Assembly: GCF_020783315.1 (NCBI RefSeq)
Contig: NZ_CP086063.1
Coordinates: forward strand, 2,034,501-2,098,500
Direction of reading: 5' to 3'
DNA: 64,000 nt
From: Ferruginibacter lapsinanis
GTDB lineage: Bacteria; Bacteroidota; Bacteroidia; Chitinophagales; Chitinophagaceae
The notes beneath the pieces are model-generated. The model made no database searches. It saw nothing but the letters and a program-made list of their open reading frames with translations, and was not told where the DNA came from. The position numbers and the translations under genes are program-made. Shown here one piece after another: positions 1 to 8,934 of the stretch (position 1 is its first letter; every line of letters starts with the position of its first letter).

Positions 1-618
1 TGATGGGTGGGCAAAATTTTGTGTGATCTTTTTTACTTCTCTTACATCTCCTAACAACCAGTATAATAGATCTATAAAATGACTGAATTGAGTAAATAGT
101 GTTCCCCCATCCAACGTTTTTGTGCCTTTCCAATCAGTATAATATTCCTCAGGTCTGTTCCAAAAACAATTGATCTGAAAGCTGTATATCTTACCTAATT
201 TATTTTCAGTAATTATTTTTTTCAGAAATTCTACAGGAGGGTTATATCTGTTTTGTTTTACTACAAATAATTTTTTGCCTGATCTGGCGGCGGCGGCTAT
301 CATTTTTTTACCATCGTCTACCTTTATACACAAAGGTTTTTCACATAATACATTTACACCAGACTCTAAAGCTTTTATGGCATGCAGGGCATGCAGGCCA
401 TTAGGTGTACAAATGCTTATAACATCGATATTTTTCTCTGCATTTAACAGGTCTTCGATGGAGAGATATGCGTTACACTGATGGATGCTGCTGAGTTTGT
501 AGGCTTTCTCAGGAATAATATCGCATACTGCTTTCAGCGTTCCTACCGCAGCAATTTGTTCAGCATGACGTTGTCCGATCCGTCCGCAACCCACTATCGC
601 TATATTTTTTTTAGGCAT
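1..618 (-). CDS. Gfo/Idh/MocA family oxidoreductase (3' end cut by window edge)
   Basis: I translated this by hand from the ATG at 618; the frame stays open for 206 codons to the window edge, so the C-terminus is missing. The N-terminus carries a Rossmann dinucleotide-binding motif (VGCGRIGQRHAEQ, residues 9-21) and, near residue 100, the family signature CEKPLC, whose lysine is catalytic in related enzymes. Family members are NAD(P)-dependent sugar or inositol dehydrogenases acting in the cytoplasm; the substrate cannot be read from the sequence. The gene diverges from the membrane-protein cluster starting at 730, with 111 bp between. Family assignment is firm, specificity unknown. Confidence 0.88.
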   Translation of the reverse strand, partial: MPKKNIAIVGCGRIGQRHAEQIAAVGTLKAVCDIIPEKAYKLSSIHQCNAYLSIEDLLNAEKNIDVISICTPNGLHALHAIKALESGVNVLCEKPLCIKVDDGKKMIAAAARSGKKLFVVKQNRYNPPVEFLKKIITENKLGKIYSFQINCFWNRPEEYYTDWKGTKTLDGGTLFTQFSHFIDLLYWLLGDVREVKKITQNFAHPS

Positions 619-729
619 ATAATAACAGCAAATATGGCTGATAAATAAGTAAGTAGGAAAAAAATGTTAATAAACTATGGCTGTAATTTAAAAAAAATCC
701 GTAATCTTATCTAACTAAACTAACTAACG

Positions 730-1233
730 ATGCCTGAAGAACTACAAAATGAAGAACAACTTCATACTCACCGCCCCCTTTTCTTATCAATCTTATGTAT
801 TATTGTTTTTCTTGGAAGCATAGGTGGAATTATACAAAACGCCAGAGGGTATTTTAAATCCGAAGAAGTAGTAGATTACATCAAGTCCGGAAAATCAAAA
901 ACACAATTAAAAAATGTATTGTCTTTTGGCAGTGCAAAAGAAGCTGCAATAAATACCCCTATCAACATCGCTAATTTAACCGTAGAGAATTACGAAAAAT
1001 TTTCAATCGGAGGAATACTTTCTTCAGTATTGGCTTTAGTAGGGGGAGTGTTGATGTGGCGTTTACAAAAAAATGGATTTTACTCTGTTACTCTAGGAAC
1101 CTTTTTTAGTATCATTACACACTTCCTTCTTTTTGGAGATAATGTTGCTGCAATGGGCCTTTCAATAGTTGCTGCATTAGGAGGACTATTCTTGGTTATA
1201 CTATTGTCATTCCAGCTAAAAAATATGGATTAG
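730..1233 (+). CDS. Small four-helix membrane protein, paralog 1 of 3
   Basis: A 167-residue protein with no recognised family. It shows one hydrophobic helix near residues 17-37, a polar stretch of about 50 residues, then three more helices between about 93 and 160 ending in a short basic tail (QLKNMD). The first helix region (RPLFLSILCIIVFLGSIGG) aligns with the same region of the next two genes, so the three are tandem paralogs. The next gene follows after 26 bp, suggesting one transcript. No catalytic motif is visible; I would call it an uncharacterised inner-membrane protein. Confidence 0.8.
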   Translation: MPEELQNEEQLHTHRPLFLSILCIIVFLGSIGGIIQNARGYFKSEEVVDYIKSGKSKTQLKNVLSFGSAKEAAINTPINIANLTVENYEKFSIGGILSSVLALVGGVLMWRLQKNGFYSVTLGTFFSIITHFLLFGDNVAAMGLSIVAALGGLFLVILLSFQLKNMD

Positions 1234-1259
1234 TTTTCGCTTAATCAGAATAATGAAGA

Positions 1260-1847
1260 ATGGCAGATGCTATAAATAATACCTTAGAAGAAAAGGCAAA
1301 AAGGCCTAATCTTCTCACTGCTGCATGTATTCTTTCGTGTATAGGCAGTGGATGGGGATTTTTGAGTGGCATTGTATTATTGTTTAATGCCCGGGCGCAA
1401 GTTGTATCTGTAAATGATATGAAAGACATAGTTTATAGCGTCGATTTTTATAAGAAAATGGGTTCGAAAACATCCGTTCAGGATGCAATGAATATGGCCG
1501 ACAGGATGACCGAAGCATTTACAGCCTGGAAATTATACATCATTGCATTGGTTGCTATTATTAGTTCAGTACTGGGACTGATGGGGGCTTTGAGAATGTT
1601 TAATCTGAATAAAAAGGGATTTAAGTTTTATACCTACGGCATTTTACTCAGTGGTATCACCCTGTTCTTACTTTATGGGTTTTCTCAAACCATTACGATG
1701 GGCATGTTGGCATTAAATGGACTCATCTCACTTTTTGTTATGTTTGGTTCTTCCGAAATGTTGGCTCATGCTATTTCAGTGGCGTTTGTAAGTACATGGG
1801 GGATCTTTATTCTTTTATATTGGCGGTATCAGAAAATAATGGAGTAA
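1260..1847 (+). CDS. Small membrane protein, paralog 2 of 3
   Basis: This 195-residue protein belongs to the tandem family of 730-2392. It opens with a charged tail followed by KRPNLLTAACILSCIGSGWG, nearly matching the third paralog (KRPNFLTVLCVLTFIGSGWG). A polar extracytoplasmic-looking segment (about residues 45-85) separates helix 1 from the C-terminal helices. Relative to its neighbours it carries about 25 extra residues in the last third, giving an additional hydrophobic segment before the final helix and the YQKIME tail. Function unknown. Confidence 0.8.
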   Translation: MADAINNTLEEKAKRPNLLTAACILSCIGSGWGFLSGIVLLFNARAQVVSVNDMKDIVYSVDFYKKMGSKTSVQDAMNMADRMTEAFTAWKLYIIALVAIISSVLGLMGALRMFNLNKKGFKFYTYGILLSGITLFLLYGFSQTITMGMLALNGLISLFVMFGSSEMLAHAISVAFVSTWGIFILLYWRYQKIME

Positions 1848-1873
1848 ATTTTTATATACTAAAATATACAACT

Positions 1874-2392
1874 ATGACAGATATATCAACAAATTACGAT
1901 CAGCCTGTTGCAAAAAGGCCTAATTTTTTAACCGTATTATGTGTACTTACTTTTATTGGAAGTGGCTGGGGCTTAATAAGCAATACCATGCAATACTTTA
2001 GTGTAGATAAAAATGCTGCAGCTATATCAATGGTAAAGGAATCTACCAATGCAGAAATGGAAAAAGCTGCTGCAGGCAATGATGCAGGAGGGAAAATTGC
2101 TAAGGATATGATGAATGGGGTATTAAATGTGCTTACTCCGGAAAATTTGAAAAAAATGTCGATTGCTGGAATTGCTACTGCCATTTTGTGTTTGGCAGGG
2201 GCCATTTTGATGTGGGGACTCAAAAAAACAGGTTTTTATGCCTATATAGCAGGTACTTTAGTGGGTATTATTACCCCATTTGTGCTATTTGGTGGAAGTA
2301 GCCTTATGGCTGTGGGAATGTCGGCTATAATGGGCTTTTTCGGGGTGGTTTTTGTGATTTTGTACGGAGTTAATCTAAAACATATGCACTAA
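1874..2392 (+). CDS. Small membrane protein, paralog 3 of 3
   Basis: I place the start at the ATG at 1874 (MTDISTNYDQPVAKRPN) rather than an upstream in-frame ATG at 1796. The upstream choice would overlap the preceding gene by 52 bp, and the 1874 start aligns with the N-termini of both paralogs. The product has 172 residues: helix 1 (LTVLCVLTFIGSGWGLIS), an Ala/Lys-rich polar stretch, and three C-terminal helices. A strong terminator follows at 2415-2438, closing the three-gene unit. Function unknown. Confidence 0.8.
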   Translation: MTDISTNYDQPVAKRPNFLTVLCVLTFIGSGWGLISNTMQYFSVDKNAAAISMVKESTNAEMEKAAAGNDAGGKIAKDMMNGVLNVLTPENLKKMSIAGIATAILCLAGAILMWGLKKTGFYAYIAGTLVGIITPFVLFGGSSLMAVGMSAIMGFFGVVFVILYGVNLKHMH

Positions 2393-2414
2393 TTCAGCAT
2401 TGTATATGATATCG

Positions 2415-2438
2415 GCCCCCACGATTGGGGGCTTTTTT
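2415..2438 (+). terminator. Intrinsic terminator after the membrane-protein trio
   Basis: Perfect 7-bp stem GCCCCCA/TGGGGGC with a CGAT loop, followed directly by six T residues. Confidence 0.9.
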
Positions 2439-2483
2439 ATTGAAAATTGAATAATATTCCTCACCAAATTCAATATTTTATAT

Positions 2484-2491
2484 TACTTTTG
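2484..2491 (+). promoter_or_regulatory. Bacteroidota -7 box upstream of rpsO
   Basis: TACTTTTG matches the TAnnTTTG consensus and lies 49 bp before the rpsO start codon, just after the preceding terminator. I see no convincing TTG at the -33 position. Confidence 0.55.
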
Positions 2492-2540
2492 CACCGAAAT
2501 ATAAAAAGCATAACAAAGACGTTATTAAAAAAAAGAAGCG

Positions 2541-2813
2541 ATGTCGTATTTAACAATTGAAAAAAAAGCAAACATTTTTGCAAATTTTGGTGGTAAAGCT
2601 ACCAACACAGGATCTATAGAAGGACAGGTTGCGTTATTAACTGAACGTATCAACCATATCTCTAATCATCTTAAGACTAACAAAAAAGATTTCTCCTCTC
2701 AGCGTGGATTGATGATGATGGTAGGCCAACGTAAGCGTTTATTAACTTACCTAAGCAAACACGATTTAACAGGCTACAGAAGTTTAATTGAAAAATTAGG
2801 CCTACGTAAATAA
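2541..2813 (+). CDS. rpsO: 30S ribosomal protein S15
   Basis: The 90-residue product has the normal S15 length and its hallmark central region (GSIEGQVALLTERINHISNH, then the LKTNKKDFSSQRGL segment) and ends in the typical LIEKLGLRK. S15 binds 16S rRNA helices and nucleates assembly of the 30S platform. It sits directly upstream of pnp, the arrangement known from many bacteria. A hairpin with a T-tract at 2839-2878 separates the two genes, so pnp expression may depend on readthrough or on its own promoter. Confidence 0.98.
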   Translation: MSYLTIEKKANIFANFGGKATNTGSIEGQVALLTERINHISNHLKTNKKDFSSQRGLMMMVGQRKRLLTYLSKHDLTGYRSLIEKLGLRK

Positions 2814-2838
2814 TCAACACACAATGTTTAAATAATTT

Positions 2839-2878
2839 AATTCCCAACTATAGTCACTAGAGTTGGGAATTATTTTTG
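2839..2878 (+). terminator. rpsO-pnp intergenic hairpin/terminator
   Basis: An 11-bp perfect inverted repeat (AATTCCCAACT ... AGTTGGGAATT) with an 11-nt loop is followed by TATTTTTG. It could attenuate transcription into pnp or act as an mRNA-processing hairpin, as the equivalent hairpin does in enterobacteria; the latter is inference. Confidence 0.75.
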
Positions 2879-2945
2879 TTTCTACAAGTTTTCTAAATGG
2901 ATAATGATCATATTATCCCTTTCTTAATTTCTAATAAATAATAAA

Positions 2946-5099
2946 ATGAGTTTAGATACTAAATCAGTAACTTTTGATATCGGCGGCGGTAGAAATGTTA
3001 CCATAGAAACAGGTAAAATGGCCCGTCAGGCAGATGGTGCTGTAACAGTGCGTCAGGGTAATTGTATATTGTTAGCTACAGTAGTAGCCAACAAGGAACC
3101 AAAAGAAGGTCAAAACTTTTTTCCGTTGTCAGTAGATTATCAGGAAAAATTTGCCTCTGCCGGTAGAGTACCGGGATCTTTCTTCAAAAGAGAAGCAAGA
3201 TTAAATGATTACGAAATTCTTACATCAAGATTAATTGATAGGGCGCTACGTCCGTTATTTCCGGAAGATTATTTATGTGATGTGCAGGTTTTAATTAGCC
3301 TGATATCAAGCGATGCAGAAGTATTACCGGATGCATTGGCTTGTTTAGCTGCATCAGCTGCATTGGCAGTGTCAGATATTCCTATCCAGGAAATCATTTC
3401 TGAAGTTCGTATTGCCAGAAAAAATGGCCAGTTCATTATCAATCCAACACGTGCTGAATTAGCTGAGTGTGATCTTGAATTCATCATTGCTGCTACCGAA
3501 AAGAATATCATGATGGTGGAAGGTGAAGCAAAAGAATGCCAGGAAGAAGATCTTGTTAAAGCATTGGAATTAGCGCATGATGCTATCCGTATTCAAATTA
3601 AAGCACAGGCAGAATTGAGAGATAAAGTTGGTATCACTGCAAAACGTGAATACACTAAACCTTATCGTAATGAAGAGTTGAATGCTAAGATCATTGAATT
3701 CGCAAAAGATAAAATGTATGCAATTTCTTCATCAGCATCTGCAAAGCATGAAAGAAGTGACGCATTTGATAATCTTAAAAAAGCGGTAAAAGAATTTTTG
3801 GGAGAAGAATTACCTGCAGAAGACAAAGCATTGATCGGACATTATTTCGGTGAATTGCAATACAATGTGGTAAGAGATATGATCTTAAACGACAGAAAAC
3901 GTTTGGATGGTCGTGGTACAGAAGATATCCGTCAATTGAATATGGAAACAAATATCTTACCTACACCTCACGGATCTGCATTATTTACTAGAGGGGAGAC
4001 ACAATCATTGACTACAGTAACTTTTGGTTCTGCATTAGATGAATTATTGGTTGAAAGTGCATATAAATCTGATTATACTAAATTCATCCTGCATTATAAT
4101 TTCCCTCCATTCAGTACTGGTGAAGTTAAAATGATGAGAGGTGTTGGTCGTAGAGAAGTTGGACATGGTAACCTTGCTATGCGTTCATTGAAACAGATGA
4201 TGCCGGGAAGTGATTATCCTTATGTTGTACGTGTAGTAAGTGATATCTTAGAATCAAATGGTTCTTCGTCTATGGCTACCGTTTGTGCCGGTTCACTGGC
4301 ATTAATGGATGCAGGGGTGCCTATTAAAAAACATGTTAGTGGTGTAGCTATGGGCTTGATCACTAAAGAAGGAAAATTTGCTGTATTGACTGATATCTTA
4401 GGTGATGAAGATCATTTAGGTGATATGGATTTTAAAGTGACCGGTACTCGTGATGGTATTTGCGGTGTGCAAATGGATATTAAAGTAGATGGTTTGAGTA
4501 TGGACATTATGCGTCAGGCATTGGCTCAAGCTCGTAAAGGCCGTTTACATATCCTGGATGCAATGTATGAAGCAATACCTGCACACAGAGATGATGTGAA
4601 ACCACATGCGCCTCGTATGGTTAAATTAACCATCGATAAAGAATATATCGGCGCAGTGATAGGGCCAGGTGGTAAAGTGATCCAGGAAATGCAAAGAGAG
4701 ACCGGTGCTACCATCAATATCGAAGAAGTAAATAACCAGGGTGAAGTAAGCGTTTTCTCTGCATCTAAAGATAGCTTGGATAAAGCAGTAGCTTGGATCA
4801 AAGGATTGGTTGCTGTTCCTGTAGTTGGTGATACTTACGAAGGGACTGTAAAAAGCATTAAAGAATTTGGTGCTTTTGTAGAGTTCTTACCGAAGAAAGA
4901 AGGCTTGTTACATATCAGTGAAATTAGCTGGAAACGCCTGGAAACAATGGACGGTATCTTTAAAGAAGGGGATAAAGTAAAAGTGAAATTATTAGACATT
5001 GATCCACGTACGGGTAAATTCAAATTGAGCCGTAAGGCGTTGATGCCAAAACCAGAGGCGCAACCAAAACCACAAGGTGACGCACCAACGAATAATTAA
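2946..5099 (+). CDS. pnp: Polyribonucleotide nucleotidyltransferase (PNPase)
   Basis: The 717-residue protein has the full PNPase architecture: two RNase PH domains (the second starting near residue 320, [15 protein letters not shown]), a KH domain with GPGG at residues 573-576, and an S1 RNA-binding domain at about 623-690 ([18 protein letters not shown]). The enzyme degrades RNA 3' to 5' phosphorolytically and belongs to the mRNA decay machinery. It follows rpsO and ends at a bidirectional terminator shared with the converging SDR gene. The C-terminal tail after S1 is short and Pro/Gln-rich. Confidence 0.98.
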   Translation: MSLDTKSVTFDIGGGRNVTIETGKMARQADGAVTVRQGNCILLATVVANKEPKEGQNFFPLSVDYQEKFASAGRVPGSFFKREARLNDYEILTSRLIDRALRPLFPEDYLCDVQVLISLISSDAEVLPDALACLAASAALAVSDIPIQEIISEVRIARKNGQFIINPTRAELAECDLEFIIAATEKNIMMVEGEAKECQEEDLVKALELAHDAIRIQIKAQAELRDKVGITAKREYTKPYRNEELNAKIIEFAKDKMYAISSSASAKHERSDAFDNLKKAVKEFLGEELPAEDKALIGHYFGELQYNVVRDMILNDRKRLDGRGTEDIRQLNMETNILPTPHGSALFTRGETQSLTTVTFGSALDELLVESAYKSDYTKFILHYNFPPFSTGEVKMMRGVGRREVGHGNLAMRSLKQMMPGSDYPYVVRVVSDILESNGSSSMATVCAGSLALMDAGVPIKKHVSGVAMGLITKEGKFAVLTDILGDEDHLGDMDFKVTGTRDGICGVQMDIKVDGLSMDIMRQALAQARKGRLHILDAMYEAIPAHRDDVKPHAPRMVKLTIDKEYIGAVIGPGGKVIQEMQRETGATINIEEVNNQGEVSVFSASKDSLDKAVAWIKGLVAVPVVGDTYEGTVKSIKEFGAFVEFLPKKEGLLHISEISWKRLETMDGIFKEGDKVKVKLLDIDPRTGKFKLSRKALMPKPEAQPKPQGDAPTNN

Positions 5100-5124
5100 T
5101 ATTTATTTTTATAAATGAAGTAAA

Positions 5125-5154
5125 AGAGTCCCGAATTTTTCGGGACTCTTTTTT
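5125..5154. terminator. Terminator after pnp, overlapping the converging SDR stop codon
   Basis: A 10-bp stem AGAGTCCCGA/TCGGGACTCT with a 5-nt T-rich loop is followed by TTTTT. The converging minus-strand gene ends at 5153, so its stop codon lies in the T-tract, and the hairpin probably also ends that operon. Confidence 0.88.
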
Positions 5155-5818
5155 ATTGCTTTGATAATAGATGTATATCACTCACTTCAATGATATGTTT
5201 TGCATACCCCTTTGATGCAGCGTTGATCATTGCTATACCCAATTCTTTTAAAGAAGAGATGGTTTTGGGAGCCAATATTTTTATTATAGGAAGAAGCCAC
5301 CCAACATATTTGTAGTAACGTAAAGTGTTTTTCAAACCTTTGGTTGGTTGTAAAATACCCGGCCTGAAATTATATACATTTTTAAATGGAAGTTTCATCA
5401 GATCATTTTCTGTTTTGCCTTTTACCCTTGCCCACATCATTCTTCCCTTTTTGTCTGTTGCAGCTCCCGAAATGTAGCAAAAGGTCATGCCATCATTGAG
5501 TCTTGACAGTGTTTGAGCCACATACATAGTTAACGTGTAGGTTAGTTTATAATAGTTGTGCTCGTCCATGCCTACTGATGATACACCTGAGCAAAAAAGG
5601 CTTGTATTATAACCAACCAATTCGTGTTCAATCGGCGACAGATCAAAAAAATCAGAATGTATGATCTCTTTTAATTTTGGGTGCGATACTCCGCAGGGCT
5701 TTCGATTGATAACAAGCACCCGTTCAACATCACTGTGTAGCAAACATTCGTGTAGCACACCTTCGCCTACCATGCCCGTAGCGCCGGTAAGAATTATTTT
5801 TAGTGTTTGTGTATTCAT
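5153..5818 (-). CDS. Atypical short-chain dehydrogenase / NAD(P)-binding epimerase-like protein
   Basis: The 221-residue protein begins with a dinucleotide-binding loop TGATGMVGEG (residues 11-20) typical of extended and atypical SDRs. Around residue 130 the usual YxxxK catalytic motif is replaced by WARVKGK, as in several atypical SDRs (NmrA/HTATIP2-like), so dehydrogenase activity is not assured. It is the last gene of the minus-strand amidoligase operon, only 6 bp after the CHAD-like gene. Its link to the pathway is inferred only from position. Confidence 0.8.
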   Translation of the reverse strand: MNTQTLKIILTGATGMVGEGVLHECLLHSDVERVLVINRKPCGVSHPKLKEIIHSDFFDLSPIEHELVGYNTSLFCSGVSSVGMDEHNYYKLTYTLTMYVAQTLSRLNDGMTFCYISGAATDKKGRMMWARVKGKTENDLMKLPFKNVYNFRPGILQPTKGLKNTLRYYKYVGWLLPIIKILAPKTISSLKELGIAMINAASKGYAKHIIEVSDIHLLSKQ

Positions 5819-5824
5819 GTCACT

Positions 5825-6817
5825 TTAATTTGTTTCTCTTATGCCAGTAACAAGATGCTCTAGATTCATTTCGGTAAAATAAGTTTTACAAATTGTCTCG
5901 GCATTATCCAGCAACGTTTGCAGTTTTGGTTGTTTTGTTCCTAAAAATTGATAAGCCTTTTTATACGCTTCGGCTTCGGTAATAGGGGAGGTTTGTTGCA
6001 AAGCTTCTTTGATGGCTATAACACGTAGACCGTTGTCTTTTATTTTTCCCAGTTCAGCGATCATCCAGCTTAACGCATAAAAATAATGTTGATTCAATAA
6101 TAAAAAACAGTTGTTGTCACCTGCATCTGGCATAGTATTAAACGGAGATGAGGTAATCTCTTTGGTAAGATATTTTGTAAGATGTGTTGGAGATTGTATT
6201 GGTTTTACCAGTTGAATACTTCCTCTTAGTGCTTGTGGATAAATGCTTAACCAACGAAGTTTTCGGCGTAATTCATGCACATCAGCTTCTACATTATCAA
6301 AATGAAATTTTGTTGAATGTACAAATTCAACTATTTCATAAATAGCTTTTCCATAAAATTTATTGATGGCAATAATATCTTTTTTTTCTTTCAGCCAATC
6401 AGCACTACTTAGTTTTTTTTGTATTTTACTGATACGATTATTCTCAAGCGTTAGCCAGTTCTCTTCAATTAATAATTCATTTAAATGCTGGATCTTTTCA
6501 CGAGTTTGTGCTTGCAGATAGTTAGTTACAACTGTGGGTATTTTTTTATTCTTCGCAAATTCTTTTGCAAATGCATCATAATAATCAATTTGCCCGAATC
6601 CATCTTCCAGTAATTTAAATTGCTCCTTAAGGGCCGTGAATTTTTTTTTATCATGAATGTCGATGTAGAGTTTGGATAAGCCCTCTAGCATAAATACGGG
6701 TGTTCGGGCATTGTTTTGATACAGCCACAATGCAGGATTTTTTTGTTTAGAAGCTTTTGCAATTAAAACCAACAATTGATTTAAGTAAAAATCAAATCTT
6801 TCTAATCCCTTTTTCAT
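5825..6817 (-). CDS. CHAD-like helical protein
   Basis: This 330-residue, largely alpha-helical protein has two features resembling CHAD domains: an N-terminal ARTPVFMLEGLSKLY segment and a C-terminal HELRRKLRWLSIYP segment (H181, R184, R185, K186). CHAD domains are basic helical bundles with conserved His/Lys/Arg thought to bind polyphosphate or other anionic partners. The match is by motif impression, so I call it CHAD-like. It lies 30 bp downstream of the second ATP-grasp gene and 6 bp before the SDR, so it is certainly co-transcribed. It could be a scaffold or anion-binding accessory of the pathway. Confidence 0.65.
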   Translation of the reverse strand: MKKGLERFDFYLNQLLVLIAKASKQKNPALWLYQNNARTPVFMLEGLSKLYIDIHDKKKFTALKEQFKLLEDGFGQIDYYDAFAKEFAKNKKIPTVVTNYLQAQTREKIQHLNELLIEENWLTLENNRISKIQKKLSSADWLKEKKDIIAINKFYGKAIYEIVEFVHSTKFHFDNVEADVHELRRKLRWLSIYPQALRGSIQLVKPIQSPTHLTKYLTKEITSSPFNTMPDAGDNNCFLLLNQHYFYALSWMIAELGKIKDNGLRVIAIKEALQQTSPITEAEAYKKAYQFLGTKQPKLQTLLDNAETICKTYFTEMNLEHLVTGIRETN

Positions 6818-6847
6818 GTGATGAATATTTGAGGGATTAAATATACA

Positions 6848-8041
6848 CTATAGTTTTTCAAAAAAGGCAATACTGCCACCAACCCATGTTTTGTCCTGGT
6901 TATAGCGTGTGCCGATCATTTTACCTTTGCTTAGTCTTGCCAGGTTATGTGCAGCTATGGGGCGTTTTGAATCCTTATCACGGAAATAAAATAAGCGTAT
7001 CTCTGCTTTGGCAGCACCGTCGGGGGTTTGAATGATATCGGCGTATTTTACTTTGTGTTGCAGTATCCAGTTTTCGGGGTCGTTGATCTTTTCAATATCG
7101 CTGAGTGTAACATCAATTACCACTCCCATTCCGGCAAAAGAAAAGAGTGGTTTTAAAACATAATTCTCCAGGTCTTTAGGTAGCTCCTTTATCTCATGTA
7201 AAAAATAAGTTTTAGGTACATAAGGATTGTGTATCAGTGGTAAGGTGTATTTACTTATTCTGTAAAACCAATTCGGATGAGGTATCCATTCAACATCCCA
7301 TGGTTGCGTAATGTCAATTATCTTGCCTATATCTTTTTGTTGATGCAAATCATCAAAAATGATACGGTTATATATTTTATTTATTTGAACCTCTCTGCCA
7401 TCATTTATATAAAACAATTTATTTCCTTTAGGAATTAGTTTAGTAATACAAACCGTTTTTATGCCCAATATATCTTCTGTAAAATAAAAGTCAACTCTTG
7501 TTTTTTGTTTCTCAGGAAATACCTCCAGCAAGATCACATTTTCGGTAGGAGTGTTGTCAATGATGATCTTTTTTAAAAATTGCAGATAGCTTTCTTTTGT
7601 AAAACCATTCAGATAGCTATCGTAATTATCAGGCACATTGGCATAAGTTCTCGTAAGCTCACTATGGTAGATCTGGAAAGCAAATAGAGTAGGGAATCCC
7701 TGCATCTCTATTAGTTGTGGTACAAGTTCTCCATTTTCATTTTCACAAATGCCAAAATCAAATGCGATGAAATCACTGTAGTTGTTTTCATTTGGCACGA
7801 TCAGCTTTTTTGGTATGGCATTTTCCGTGAGCTGTTTAAATTTATCATCCACAATTACATCAATGATATCTTCACAGGCCTGCAGCATTTTTTTTGTAAA
7901 ATCCTTCGGAATAAAAACAGGTGTTTCTGCAATTCTGAATTCAATTGCCCCCGGATGAAACCGATCCAGTTTTTCTAAGTAAGCGGCATATTTTTCGGCA
8001 GTAAAATTTTTATTAAACTGTTCTCGTAATTCTTTTTGCAT
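6848..8041 (-). CDS. ATP-grasp-fold ligase-like protein (second in cluster)
   Basis: The 397-residue protein has ATP-grasp hallmarks in its C-terminal half: YVLKPLFSFAGMGV (residues 294-307, the ATP-binding lysine/glycine-loop region), WILQHKV (325-331) and KAEIRLFYF (345-353). The N-terminal part (PQLIEMQGFPTLFAFQ) resembles the pre-ATP-grasp portion of glutathionylspermidine-synthase-like proteins. Such enzymes join a carboxylate to an amine through an acyl-phosphate. It starts 12 bp after the amidotransferase gene. The substrate is unknown. Confidence 0.72.
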   Translation of the reverse strand: MQKELREQFNKNFTAEKYAAYLEKLDRFHPGAIEFRIAETPVFIPKDFTKKMLQACEDIIDVIVDDKFKQLTENAIPKKLIVPNENNYSDFIAFDFGICENENGELVPQLIEMQGFPTLFAFQIYHSELTRTYANVPDNYDSYLNGFTKESYLQFLKKIIIDNTPTENVILLEVFPEKQKTRVDFYFTEDILGIKTVCITKLIPKGNKLFYINDGREVQINKIYNRIIFDDLHQQKDIGKIIDITQPWDVEWIPHPNWFYRISKYTLPLIHNPYVPKTYFLHEIKELPKDLENYVLKPLFSFAGMGVVIDVTLSDIEKINDPENWILQHKVKYADIIQTPDGAAKAEIRLFYFRDKDSKRPIAAHNLARLSKGKMIGTRYNQDKTWVGGSIAFFEKL

Positions 8042-8053
8042 CCGATATGAAGT

Positions 8054-8893
8054 TTATATTTCGGCCATTTGTAAATTTTGCACCGCGATATTTAAAAAGT
8101 TTGGAAGAATGTGTGTATAAGTAAACATGATCTTGTCCGGGTCGTTCAGTTGCTCGATCATGCTTTCCCATTTTTCTGATCCGTAGTTTTCGATTACAGT
8201 TTTCTTTTTTTCTTCTGTTTGCAGGTACATGCTCATGCCTATTGCATCCGCTTCCGGGTGGAATTGTGTGCCAATCATGAATTGATTAAACCGTACTGCC
8301 ATGATGGCCCGTTCCAGAGGAATATGTGGTCTTTCTTTTTCTATCGCTAAAATTTTAGCACCTGTTTGATCAAGGATCTCGTAATTAGGTTCTATTACCT
8401 GGTAATCCCTGCTATCAACAGAATAAAAAGGATCAGGCATGCCATCAAAAACCGGCTCTCTTTTTCCATCCATCATCAGGTGTACAGGGAAAACACCAAA
8501 AGCAGTGCTTCTGCGTTTACATACATTGCCGATATTAAAATACCTGCAGGCTAGCTGAAAAGAATGGCAGATAAAAAAGACATGTTTTTTTTGAAAAGCT
8601 ACATTGTCATTATTCCACTGTTCAACTTTACCCAACCAATCAAAATAAGTATTCTCCCATTCGCTGCCTTTACTTTCTAAAGGGCTGCCGGGGCCACCGC
8701 TGGAAATAAATATATCATAAGAAAAATCGGGAACTTCATTTTTCAATCGAACATCAAATTCATTCCAAACAACATCAAGGTTATTACTGTCACTAAACTG
8801 GTTTAGTATTTCCCTGATACAACGCATGCCTTCATTGGCTTTTCCTTCGTACAGGTCTAAAACAGCTATGCGTATGGTTGGAGAATTGTTCAT
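8054..8893 (-). CDS. Class I glutamine amidotransferase-like protein
   Basis: A 279-residue GATase-1 fold protein with SSGGPGSP (64-71), a nucleophile elbow ICHSFQ with C109, and a catalytic FHPEAD with H212 and E214, so the Cys-His-Glu triad is intact. The usual GxCxG elbow is altered to xICHSF, a divergent version. Such domains hydrolyse glutamine to supply ammonia, or cleave gamma-glutamyl amides, in the cytoplasm. A near-ideal promoter lies just upstream (8898-8926), so this gene may also be expressed separately from the operon promoter. Confidence 0.85.
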   Translation of the reverse strand: MNNSPTIRIAVLDLYEGKANEGMRCIREILNQFSDSNNLDVVWNEFDVRLKNEVPDFSYDIFISSGGPGSPLESKGSEWENTYFDWLGKVEQWNNDNVAFQKKHVFFICHSFQLACRYFNIGNVCKRRSTAFGVFPVHLMMDGKREPVFDGMPDPFYSVDSRDYQVIEPNYEILDQTGAKILAIEKERPHIPLERAIMAVRFNQFMIGTQFHPEADAIGMSMYLQTEEKKKTVIENYGSEKWESMIEQLNDPDKIMFTYTHILPNFLNIAVQNLQMAEI

Positions 8894-8897
8894 GGCG

Positions 8898-8926
8898 CAA
8901 ATTTACAACTTATTTAATGTTTCAAA
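8898..8926 (-). promoter_or_regulatory. Internal promoter for the amidotransferase gene
   Basis: Reading the minus strand: TTTG (8926-8923), 17 bp, then TAAATTTG (8905-8898), then four bases and the ATG at 8893. The match to the Bacteroidota consensus is good, and the message would be leaderless or nearly so. Confidence 0.6.
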
Positions 8927-8934
8927 TACCGGGG

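Noticed and set aside
1796..1873. Upstream ATG for the third small membrane protein
   Set aside because: It overlaps the preceding gene by 52 bp and does not align with the paralogs.
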